The position numbers and the translations under genes were made by a program. 64,000 nucleotides of DNA from Chrysopilus asiliformis (lineage: Eukaryota > Arthropoda > Insecta > Diptera > Rhagionidae): assembly GCA_964034945.1 (NCBI GenBank), contig OZ035963.1:48501032-48565031 (forward strand). The letters are read 5' to 3'. Every line of letters starts with the position of its first letter. Position 1 is the stretch's first letter. This document shows positions 45,101-55,600 of this stretch, piece by piece. The notes below the pieces were generated by a model that was not told where the DNA came from, searched no databases, and saw only the letters and a program-made list of their open reading frames with translations.

Positions 45101-46874
45101 AAAATCCAGCCGTTAAATTCTCGAGATCTAAGCAAGATGTTTCCTTTAAAAAAAATCCGGATCTTCATTGTTTCAAGTTAAATTTAGTTTCTTTATATTA
45201 CTCAATTAGGGCCATGGTATATCTGGTATTTGAATATAGCCCGAAAATTATTCAAAATCAAATTTGAAAAAATCCTAGACGATTAAATGATTATGCTTTC
45301 TATAGCTCGATAAACGCGATTTCGACATACGCTATATTTTAGTACGCTCTATACAACACAAGTTCACATCAGATATTTTCTCTCAAAATTTCAGGAGCGG
45401 AGAAAAAATAACTTGTTTGTCCAAATATTTCTTTGTAAATATGAACACATACAAAATATTAAGATTTACTTCCTTTTATCGTTTTAGGATATTTAATATT
45501 AGCGGTTGCCGGATCTCAACTAGCATGGGGAACTTTTCGTTATCCCTTTGACATTGGCACCCGTACTTGGCTACATCTTTACATGTCAAAGAGTCGAATA
45601 TATCACATGATTGTTTCTTATTTTGTTGGGACGCTTATGGGATCGATAGTTTCTGCAACCACAGTCAATAAACTTGAAAAGAAAGTTTTTTACGTAAGCC
45701 CAATCAAAATTATCCTAATTAAGTTATTACTAATATAAGTATTTCTTAAAATTTTCAGAATTCTTCTTGCGCAATGATAATGTTTGGATCAATTTTAATT
45801 TTGGCGTGTAATAACTATGATGGAATTATAGCAGCTCGATATTTTATTGGACTAGGAGTTGGTCTAACTTTTATTCCTTATGTGGTCCATGCATCTGAAA
45901 TCGCTGTGAAAGAACTTCGCGGAACACTTCTTGGTGGCGGAAATTTTCTAATTGTGATTGGGATGTTCTGCATTGCTTTCATCAGTGCAATCTATGTCCG
46001 CGCAGTAAAGGGTGACGAAATAGTGGATATGGTTTTTGCTGGCATTTTTATCGCTTGGTCTATATTAGCAGTGATAGTTTGTTTTTTCGCCAATTTGGAG
46101 TCACCAGCATTTCATATTCAAAAAGGAGAGTATCAAACGGCCAAGGATGTTATGATGAAACTACGAAATGAGACCCGTGAAACGGATACTTTGACCCAGG
46201 ATTACAACGAATTAAATACAATGATTAACGAGGATATGTTAAGAAATGGAATCATACTAACTGATGGAAATATTCAACCGCTTCTAATTATCACCCTCTT
46301 GAGGGGAGTTTACACTCTAACCATGTGTCGTCCACTAAACTTAATGATGTGCATTTATTTAGAATCTTACCTTAATAGTGTGGACGGCCCAAAAGCAATG
46401 GAAACCACGATATTATTAGGTTGTAGGCTACTAATGGAAATATTTGCATGTGTATTAATTGATAAAATTCCAAGACGTCTTATATTGTTGTTATCAGGTG
46501 TAATAAGCGGAATCATACTAACAATAACGGGTATTTTAATTTTAACTGAAACTTCATCGATAAGTATTGCAATATTTTGCATACTTTATCAATTTGTGGT
46601 CGGTTTTGGACTTGGTTCTGTTTCCTTGACATTAATGGGCGAAGTTTTTGCAACAAAAAAGAAAGTATATTCAATTTTTTTTGTTACATCTGTTGAAGTT
46701 GCTATCCAACTATTAACAACTTACTTTGGAATGTACTTCGCGTATGAAGCAGTTTTTTCTGGAAATATTGCAGTTGCTATTGGGCCAATTCAAGTATTTG
46801 CTATCGGTTTAGTATACTACTTACTACCTGAGACTCTTAAGCTAAGCTTAGCAGAGTGTCGACGTAAAATGTAG
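42157..46874 (+). CDS. MFS-C: sugar-porter-like membrane transporter, 3 exons
   Basis: Exons 42157-42334, 45488-45693 and 45759-46874 join to 499 aa (phase 1 then phase 0). Exon 1 codes a 59-residue hydrophilic tail, MSTSFNNKQISSIYDG... ending LRLSWYQRHQKNKSQG then YSLVPG. The body has GYLILAVAGSQLAWGTF (helix 1), NKLEKKVFY, ARYFIGLGVGLTFIP then HASEIAVKELRGTLLGGG, LESPAFHI, IPRRLILLLSG, GFGLGSVSLTLMGEVFATKK and C-terminal LPETLKLSLAECRRKM. Closest to MFS-D. The start is the first in-frame ATG after the putative leader. Intron 1 is 3.15 kb with repeats, a hairpin and a satellite array. ATTAAA at 46934 is a possible poly(A) signal. Substrate unknown. Confidence 0.93.
42761..42826. other. 26-bp-arm hairpin in MFS-C intron 1
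   Basis: Arms 42761-42786 and 42801-42826 pair fully with one G-U pair around a 14-nt loop. The size and perfection resemble a microRNA precursor or a very small fold-back element. Expression is unknown. Confidence 0.5.
42960..43740 (+). repeat. Dispersed repeat with (CTGTCAGT)n tract
   Basis: Contains TGTATTCATGAAAAATTTCG, CATTTCCCGATCACTCCTGA, a CTGTCAGTCTGTC microsatellite at 43085-43130, GGAAATCCGTTAACCGGAAG and later ACCGTTATCTCGAAAA-type segments. Homologous copies lie at 53490-54060 and in parts at 8185-8420, 8908-8990 and 12480-12980. Non-coding; type unresolved. Confidence 0.7.
44105..44575 (+). repeat. Satellite array, AAGGATAAC / GGTCCT family
   Basis: About five degenerate units of 80-115 bp, each with AAGGATAA..GAAGGTCCT, GGATAAC.TGATTATCCTT, a TTTTCCGGGAAAAAT segment and GTTTTTGGGGTC. 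Unit starts are near 44122, 44237, 44355, 44437 and 44517. It is the reverse-oriented counterpart of 11660-12310. Confidence 0.8.
44580..45487. other. 3' part of MFS-C intron 1
   Basis: Very AT-rich, then a frame of 87 aa (44918-45181) that begins at a non-ATG codon and matches nothing I know. No RNA gene was recognised. Confidence 0.4.
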
Positions 46875-48212
46875 TGAATTTCAATAATTTAATTAGAATT
46901 TAAAGAACTTGATGTTAATAAGACTTATTAGTTATTAAAATATGTATTGTGCAATATATAAAGTTGTCTGGATTTCAAATTTATTTGGTTTATAGGTTGA
47001 TGGTTTTTTTTATATATTTTTTCGTTAAATTCTTGATATTCTTGATATTTTTGGGACCACTGATTTATAGAACCCACACTAAAAACTTTCTTGATTTATT
47101 CGAAGAGTAAAAACATAAGAAAATCAACAATTTTCGGTTGATTTTCAATCGTCAAATGCTCTGTATGAGCCTGTTCACATTGGTTGAAATAGTCCGCCTA
47201 AATAGGACGGTTGAAATATTGCTCGTGTTCAGATTGAGACTATTTGAACCAGTAGCTGTGAGCAATTTGAGCTAGTGTGCGACGCTCGCATATGTGTGAG
47301 AATACTCGCTTCTCTCTCAAACATAATAGAAAGCCATTCTATTTTTCTAGCAAGTAAAAACCAATACAACAACATGGAACCGTGTAGACAAGAGGTGGTT
47401 TTATGTGTGTGTGTTTCGGTTCATTTTATATTTGCTGCTTTGCCAGAAAACGTCGTAACATTTTAAGGAAAAAACGACACGGATATAAAAAACTCGTCGG
47501 CAACAAACAGTTTCAGGTCGAAATTCGCAAATTTTTCCACAAAAAAGAGTCGTGATATTTTTTCTCAGGAAATTTTAGGTTATGTTTTCCTTCGGCTGTC
47601 ATTCTACTTGCAACGATTTACTCGCATCGTGTAAACGAACTTGCCTCTCTTTACTCGCAGCGAGTTACTCGCTGTGTATAAACCCTGCTTAAGCTATCAA
47701 AAAACTGCATTTAGAGCAATCGTGCTGACCCAACTAATATACTAGAATTAGTTGCTAATTAGTTTTACTAAAAATAAAAAAATTAGTTCCACCGATCGAT
47801 ATATTTCATATTTCGAAAAAAATTATATTTTTAGATAAACTATTATTTTATTATTCGGGTTTAATGTGTAAATTATACACAAACATAGATTTTGTATAAG
47901 AAGATCATGTGCTTTTCACATCAGATATTTTTTGGTTAAGATTTTAGTTTTTACTTTGACACAATATTTACAAGGTGGGTGATATTTTTTACGGAACGTG
48001 AAAAGGGCTAAAACTAAATCTAAAGGTACGTCTACCACTTATACACTTTTTCAGTGGAAATGTAACGATTCACTAAGTGGAGACAAGTGTATCAATGTAA
48101 ACCCTACATTTAGAGCAACACTTACGAGTTTTTCGCCTGAGGCGCATTTTTTTAACAATTTTAAACTGGATTGTATTCTAAATTTCTTCTGCGGCACTTT
48201 TTTATATATATA
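46875..48212. other. Spacer between MFS-C and the rosa-like element
   Basis: Mostly AT-rich, nothing recognised. A region at 47160-47700 is less AT-rich and contains GTTCACATTGG and CTCGCAGCGAGTTACTCGC motifs without clear inverted ends. No exon was supported. Confidence 0.4.
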
Positions 48213-49133
48213 CAGGGTGCGCCATCTGTTCCTCCGGTATGAGAATGTTGAATAACTTTTTAAAGAAACAATAGATTGCAAAAAATGGTGTTTTTTTATT
48301 TAGTTCAATCCTTTACAATTTATGTGGACTCCTTTTTGAAAACAACATCGATCAAATGACCACCTTTATTGGCCACCGCAAACTGTGCTCTTTTTCGGGC
48401 ATTTTCCATCACTTCTTCGAGCATCTCCGTCGGTATGGCAGCTATTTCGGCACGAATATTGGTCTTGAGCTCGTCAATGGTCTTCGGGTTGCTGGCGTAA
48501 ACTTTACTCTTCAAATAACCCCACAAAAAGAAGTCTGGGGGGGTTAAATCAGGGGATCTTGGTGGCCAGTCAATATCGCCTCTTTTCGATATCACACGTC
48601 TAGGGAATTTTTGTTGCAAAAACCGTATTGTTTGGTCCGCTGTGTGGCATGGCGCCCCGTCTTGCTGAAACCAGAAGTCAGTCAGACCTTTTTCACGCAT
48701 TTTCGGACACACAAAATGTGCCAACATCCACCGATATCGATTACCATTAACTGTTTCACCTTCATTGAAGAAAAATGGCCCAATGATGGTTTTTGCGCAC
48801 ACGCCGGCCCAAACAGTCACTTTTCGATCATGCAATGGTATTTCATGAATCTCGTGAGGATTTTCTGTCGCCCAAATGCGGCAATTTTGTTTATTAACAC
48901 CGCCAGAGGGAGTGAAATGTGCCTCGTCGGTCATTAAAACTTGCATCCAAAATTGAACGACTATTTTCAATGTACATCGTCACTATTTCGGCGCGTTCTT
49001 TCGGTGTGAAGCGGTTCATGGTTAAAATTGTACTGGTTTGACGTTTCCAAAACGTGTCTAGGAAAGCAAATCGGTTGACAAATGGCGAAGTTATTCAATG
49101 TTTACATACCGGAGGAACAGATGGCGCACCCTG
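48213..49133 (-). mobile_element. rosa-like (DD41D) mariner-superfamily element, internally deleted
   Basis: 921 bp with perfect 29-bp inverted repeats (CAGGGTGCGCCATCTGTTCC...) and TA duplications (48211-48212, 49134-49135). It holds the transposase remnant below. It ends about 270 bp upstream of the MFS-D promoter block. Confidence 0.95.
48320..49019 (-). pseudogene. DD41D transposase with N-terminal deletion
   Basis: The start codon at 49019 opens MNRFTPKERAEIVTMYIENS, then most of the helix-turn-helix region is deleted and the frame shifts. The open catalytic part (48970-48320) contains MTDEAHFTPSGGVNKQNC (first Asp), WFQQDGAPCHTA (second Asp) and PPRSPDLTPPDFFLWG (third Asp). Forty-one residues separate the second and third Asp, the spacing of the rosa group. 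The C-terminus ends GGHLIDVVFKKEST. DNA binding is lost, so it cannot mobilise itself. Best seen as a recent deletion derivative, as the repeats are perfect. Confidence 0.93.
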
Positions 49134-49406
49134 TATATAACTAATTACAAAAAAGGTACAAAATTGCACTTTTCGACGAAATTTGTCAGGAGTATAATTT
49201 CAAGTTAATTTTCAAATTTTGTCTCAAATTAAAAATTTATAACCGGAAAAGGAAGGATTATTCGCAGTAGATTTAAAAAAAATTGAAATAAAATATGAAT
49301 ATAAATAACTCTCTCCTTCTCTGAGTCTAATAAAAGATTAGAAATTTTTAAGCATTGCTTAATCAGTTAACAAAAGCCAATTTCACCAAAAAAGGCACAT
49401 TTATCA

Positions 49407-49626
49407 ATCAACTGATAAAATAATTGATTATTTGCAACAAATCTTAGTAAATAAATATGAATTTACTGATAAGATAAATTATATTTTATCGAATATTTCC
49501 TTACCAAAATTTTTAATGCGTCAGTTGAATCAGTCTACGCGAATTTTCGAAACTGTTTGGACGTCTGCGATACCAAAGTACAATTTATTTTTACGCAAAT
49601 TTTTCTTTTTTCTGTATAACGACAAA
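49407..49626 (+). promoter_or_regulatory. MFS-D promoter with paired GATA motifs
   Basis: ACTGATAAAATAATTGATTA at about 49411 and ACTGATAAGATAAATT at 49464-49479, then TTTTATCGAATATT, then GAATCAGTCTACGCG (initiator-like, about 49528), roughly 95 bp before the ATG at 49627. Order, spacing and sequence match the MFS-C block although the regions between exons are otherwise unrelated. Confidence 0.6.
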
Positions 49627-52600
49627 ATGTCGGCGTCGTATAATAATCAACAAATTCCAACAATTTATGTTGGATATAATACGAATGCGGGACATCCGAT
49701 GCCAACTGCACCGGCGCCGGGACAACCGATTCAACCGCCTTTAAAATTAAGCTGGTGTCAAATGCAGCAAAAAAATAAACCCCAGGGAAATGCACTGGCG
49801 CCAGGTAAATGGAATACACATTTTACGATATTATAATATTTCACATTTCCACATATTTTTCATCCAAAAACAATTTACTTACACAAAACCAGTGGCAAAA
49901 ACTTTTAATTTTTTTTAAATACTTTATATTGTGGTTTATAAATATTTTGATTAAACAAAAAAAAATATTTCACAAAAATTTCAATTATAGTGAAGAAAAT
50001 CGATGCAGTTAACATCCCAACTAGCAATTTTAGTTGCAGATCCTGGTCTATTGAAATTGTCTCCAAAATGTGGGTGAAGTGACATTTCAGTAAATCCGGT
50101 TGTGAATCTATATATATATACAAATGAATGTTTGTATGTTGGTCTGTCTGTCTGTCTGTTTGAGATTACAAAACTCAAAAACTACTGGACCGATTTTTAC
50201 GCGGTTTTTTGCAAAATGATCGGCGTTGCTAGAATCAGGTTTTTAGCTATGTTAGATTTTCGAAATTCGAAACGGAAGGTCCTGTAAGGATAACGATTTT
50301 TCCCAAAAGTTTTAAAGTTATTTATGGTTTTTTTGGCATTTTAAAATTTATACAAAAAACTTTAAGCTGGCAACGTAGGGTCTGCTAGTATAATGTAAAC
50401 GGTAATATTTTCACTTGTTTGAAACAACAAGACTCGAGAACGCGAATTTCTTTTTGAATGAGTTTTATCAAAGTCGTAGTTTCCTATCAACATAACGTAA
50501 CGCAAAACCAACGTAAACTATAGTGGGCACCTACCATACAATTTTTATACCCTTATGGTGAAACCAAAGGGTATATTAGATTTACCTTACCGTTTGTAAC
50601 GCCAAGATCCCGTTATCACACACAAAAATGAATTACACCAGTGTGTTTAGAATGATAAATAAAATTTAATTTTGCATGGCCGTCCGTCTGTGGCGCGGAT
50701 TGCGGGCGCACGGATTGAGCTAGAGACGCAGATTCGTTTTTTGTAAAATGCAAGGCTAAATTCATTAATGGGCAAAAATGGACCATTAGGGGGGGTACCC
50801 CCCATACGAACGTAAACGTTTTTTGTGAATATCTCAAAAACGGTGCATCTTATCAAAAAAGTGCAAGAACAAAAGTTATTTAGGATATGATTCTACATAA
50901 AACTCCCATACATCCAAATCCGATTGGAATAAATTTTAAAAAATCTTATTGCAAAGTTTGACTTCAAAGTGGAATTTTGGTACAACTGTTCGAATTTTGA
51001 TAAGAATATCACCATACGGGTTGTCAATAATTGCCAGATTGGCAATTATAGCTTTTATTATGTTTATTTTAAACACCGTTTTTTGAAAATTTTTCAAAAT
51101 CTTTGGGCTTTTGGGAAAAAGTCAAAACAAATTAAAGGAAATGATATTTCATACATTTTTTTTCTTCAACACTTTTTCCTATCTTAAACGATTCTTGAGT
51201 CATTTCAAAAAATTATATTTTCTACATATTTTTCCGAAACTGATATATATTTTTAAAATTACATGCTTAAATCACCATTAACTGTCTTAGTAACTAAGAC
51301 TATACCAAATTTCTGATCCGTAGATCAATTAGTTCGGGAACTACCGACTAAATATACGACCATCTGTAAATTAAAGTTTTTAGTACTTCTTATCGCACGT
51401 TTCATGAAATTAGTAACGGCTAAATCGAGTTAACCGACGAATTTTAACCAAAAAAAGCCTCCTAATTGGATTTAGAAGCCGCTTAGAAATTTCGTGAGAC
51501 CCGCCAATAATCTACATAAGTGCTTTTTTGCCCCATGAATAGCACTTTTTAACAGAGAAGTATTTTTCATGTGAATAATCGAGACTTTTCTTAAGAAATT
51601 TGAACGAACAAAATGATAAACATTTCAAAAACATTTTATTATCTAAATCTTTTCATAAGAGTACCTATCAAAAAATTCTCGAAATTTGAACAAAAATTGC
51701 AAAAAGTACCGAAAACTATAACGTGAACGTGATTTTTTTTAAATCTACAATCGAGATAAGTGTTTTTGGATCAAAATTCCAAGGTCGAAAATAATAATGG
51801 TGAAAATAATATTGTTTATGTGAAGCGAGGAAAATCAAAACTAGCGGAAAAATATTCTTAAAAATCAAAATTTCTACGAAAATATTTTATTGAAACGTGT
51901 TGATAAAAAAATACTTTAATAGATTTTAACAATTATCAGAAGGATAAGTGCTGATAGGCCCATAAATTTGAACTTGTTGTTCAAATTTAATGAGTCATAT
52001 ATTTTTATTTAGTGTCCACGTGTGAATAATTGACAAAATATTATAAGAAGTAACAGGGATCTCTTTAATCAACGGAAATGCCATGATAAAAATCTATTCA
52101 TGGTGGCAATAAATTTATTTATGTTTAACAGAAAATTGTGATATGATTTGATTTCCTGATATTAATTTTATTTTTGTTTCAAATAAATTTGTAATCAATT
52201 CGGTAAAAAATCATTCCCAGTGAATTTTTGGTATTAGACTGCAAATTTGTTGTTTGAACTGACGTCATTCGCCCGTACCATTGCCTCCTATAAACACAAG
52301 GCCTCAAGATCTAAAACTGACGTCACATCAGTGGTAAAGCTCTTTTCGATGTTGCTATGCAATTCAAATGGAGACAAACGAAAATTCGACTTTATCGGCT
52401 TATATCTCGGAAACTATTAATGCGACAACAAATTGACTTACGCACTATTATACTCAATGTAATTATCTGTCGTTTGGTTCATGTCCCAATCATGTCGAAT
52501 ATATATCAATTAAATTATTTGCGAAAACCCAAATCGATATGATTTTAGATGGAGAGTAGGAGTGGAGAGCGACGTGAAGAGAAAACGAAAAATCACACTT

Positions 52601-55600
52601 TTGTTAAGATTTTGTTCGATAACTTTTTTTCTGTTCGCCTTTGGTAACTAAGGCATATGACTGAAAGCAAGAATATCGAATATTCTATAGGAAAGTGAAA
52701 ACAGTTTTTCCGGCAAAGGAACAGTTTCCGAGATATAAGCCGATAAAGTCGAATTTTCGTTTGTCTCCATTTGAATTGCATAGCAACATCGAAAAGAGCT
52801 TTACCACTGATGTGACGTCATGATAAAGTTCTTTGAGATATTGAGGCCTTGTGTTTATAGGAGGCAATGCCCGTACCAATGAGCTGCAGTGGCGGCTCGT
52901 GTATATTTGAAATGAGGAGGCAACGAATCGGAGGCTAGCCTCTATGAAGAGAATTTGTAGTTGATGTTTTAGAGAATTCGACATTAGAGAATAGGATTTT
53001 CTTTTAAATTATTATTTTCTGAACATACAGATTTTTATACAGTCCATTATGTTATAAAAAATTAAAGGCATACGTTAGAAAAACATTTTTATAAAATGTT
53101 ATGAGGAGACAATGCCTCCGTTGCATCCCCTATAAAGCCGCCAGTAATGAGCTGTAACTAACTTAGGCCCGTTTGCTGAAACAAGTCATAACAATTTAAG
53201 TTGTGCTTAGCCTACTTAAACCGTAGAAATTCTGGGTCTTAAATAATTTAAGTTGAACATAAGACGCTATGACTTGTTTCAGCAAACGGGCCTTAATAAC
53301 AGTTTTTGGCTTATGCGAAACAGACTAATTGCTTGCTAATTTTAGTCAGGAATCTAGCTTTTATGTGAATGAAAACTTACAAAAAATAGTATGCAATTAG
53401 ACCGTTTCGCACACACCTTAAGTTGATACTAAGTTAGTAACAGCTCATTGGTAAGGGCCATTGATAAAAACAATACTTTAAAAATGATATTTTTTACTTA
53501 TCAAAAAATTTTGACCTGTTAATTTTGTCCTAAAAATCATTTCCCGAGCACTTCCGAGTCGATTGGAGTCATATTACAATAATGTCTTTCTGTCTGTTAA
53601 TTTGTGTACAAGATTTCTCAAAAAACTAGCGCCATGAAATAACAGACATCTTTGGCCCTGGAATTGGACGATTTCATCAACTTTTGGTGGAAATCCGTTA
53701 ACCGGAAGTAACCCCAATTGCAGCATTTTAGAAATCTGAATTTCGTTGTTTGCTGTTTCTTCTGAAACTATGCGTTTTCAGTAGTTTTTCAGTAAATTTC
53801 GTACATTTTCGTCTTTCACTAGAACTCGATATCTCAAACCGGTATCGAGATATACCGTTACAGTTTTTTGCGAGTCTCTCGAAAAGTAACGGTTTTTTTG
53901 CTGGTTCATTGTATGAAATCAATATAAGAGAATAATATTTTCCACAATTTTGTCTTTCACCGTTATCCGTTATCTTTTACCGTTATTGAGATATTTTTAT
54001 AAAAAAAATAATAAGATTTTTACCAACTGATTATAAACTAACGGTTTTTTTAAAAAAAGTGAAATACGAACGAAAACGTTTTTTGCAAATATCTCGAAAA
54101 CGGTGCATCTTATCAAAAAAGTGCAAGAACAAAAGATATTTAGGATATGATTCTACATAAAACTCCTATACATCAAAATCTGATTGGAATAAATTTTAAA
54201 AAATCTTGTTGGAAAGGTAAAAAAGGGTCCTTTTTAATTTCAACGCGATTGGATTTATAGCTTGCAATAAGTAAATCTTTCGCAAGGTATCACATTATTG
54301 CCCAGGCAAACAAAACCACTCGTACAAGATATTTTTTTTTCATTTGTGAGAATAAAGCCTGAGTTCCATTGCGACGACAAGGCGACACGAGACGTCGACG
54401 ACAGTCGTCGGAGTTGTCAAAATAATTTTCAACGTATGCTTTTGTATTGAATTGATTACATTGCGACGACAGCGACACGACAACGTGACCAAAGTTTGAA
54501 AAATTGAGCTTTTGTCGCGACGACATCGAATGACAGTTGAATTGTTTGGTTAGATTAATTGTGTTTGAGCTAGTGATGGGAAACTATCAATAGTACTATC
54601 GATCATATCGATAGTTAGAAAATATCGATAAATATCGATAGCGTTTCATCTGCTTTCACACGACGTCATCAGGAGCTTCGTGTAAAAACAGACGGAACGT
54701 CGAGAAAATAAAAAGAAAATTTGATTAATACTCAACGAGTTTTTTTGGCCTTTTTACAGTTTGAACATTGATTTGTGGTCACTAATAATTTAAGAAAATA
54801 TATTATTTTTATTTTGTTAATTTATTTTAATATGAATAATATTTTTGTTTCTTTATTTAATGAATTTTATAATTGTTTAGTATGTTCTGTTTTTTTAAAT
54901 AAAATCAATTGTTTAGTTGCATCTTTTGTTTCCATTTTTCTGTTCAAACTATAGACCTAAACCGATAGTAATATCGATAGTATCGATAGTTTTTTATAGA
55001 ATATCGATAAATATCGATTGTGGCCACTATCGATAGTTTCCCATCACTAGTTTGAGCTGCTCTCTTTTGGTGAAAATTGGCAATTTTATCAAAATGCAGA
55101 AATTATCCATAGTAGCTATAATAATATTTTCTTTATTTTCTGCACTCTCATCTTTTATTTTCAAAAAATTTGTTAGGTTATGGGATTGTTTGTCGCGTGC
55201 TCGCAGCTCTGGTAATGTAACTTAGATGACGATAACGACAATGTCGTCGACTCTCGTCGACATCTCGTGTCGCCTTGTCGTCGCAATGTAACTCAGGCTT
55301 AAAGAAAAATATTTGTCTGGTGTGTGTTTAATATTTTTGTTTTAACTAAAAGTGAAATTTAAACACAATTACACGAGGATTGACAATACTTTGTGTAAAT
55401 ATGAACACAAACAACGTATTAAATAAAAAAAAATTATTAACATTTCATTTGTTATCGTTTTAGGATATCTAATTCTAGCAGTTGCTGGAGCTCAAATCGC
55501 ATGGGGAAGTTTCAAATCTACTTATGGCCTTGAATATAGCGTTTTACTGCCGGATGATATCCAGAAAAATTTGTTTGGCCGAATATTTCATCTCATTGTT

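Larger units (their letters stand above)
52271..53458. mobile_element. Outer MITE of a four-element nest
   Basis: The left end GCCCGTACC + AATGAGCTG + TAACTAACTTAG (split by two insertions) is inverted at the right as CTAAGTTAGTAACAGCTCAT then TGGTAAGGGC. Once the three inner elements are removed, only about 200 bp remain. Non-coding. Confidence 0.65.

Noticed and set aside
44918..45181. 87-aa frame in MFS-C intron
   Set aside because: Starts at a non-ATG codon and has no recognisable domain.
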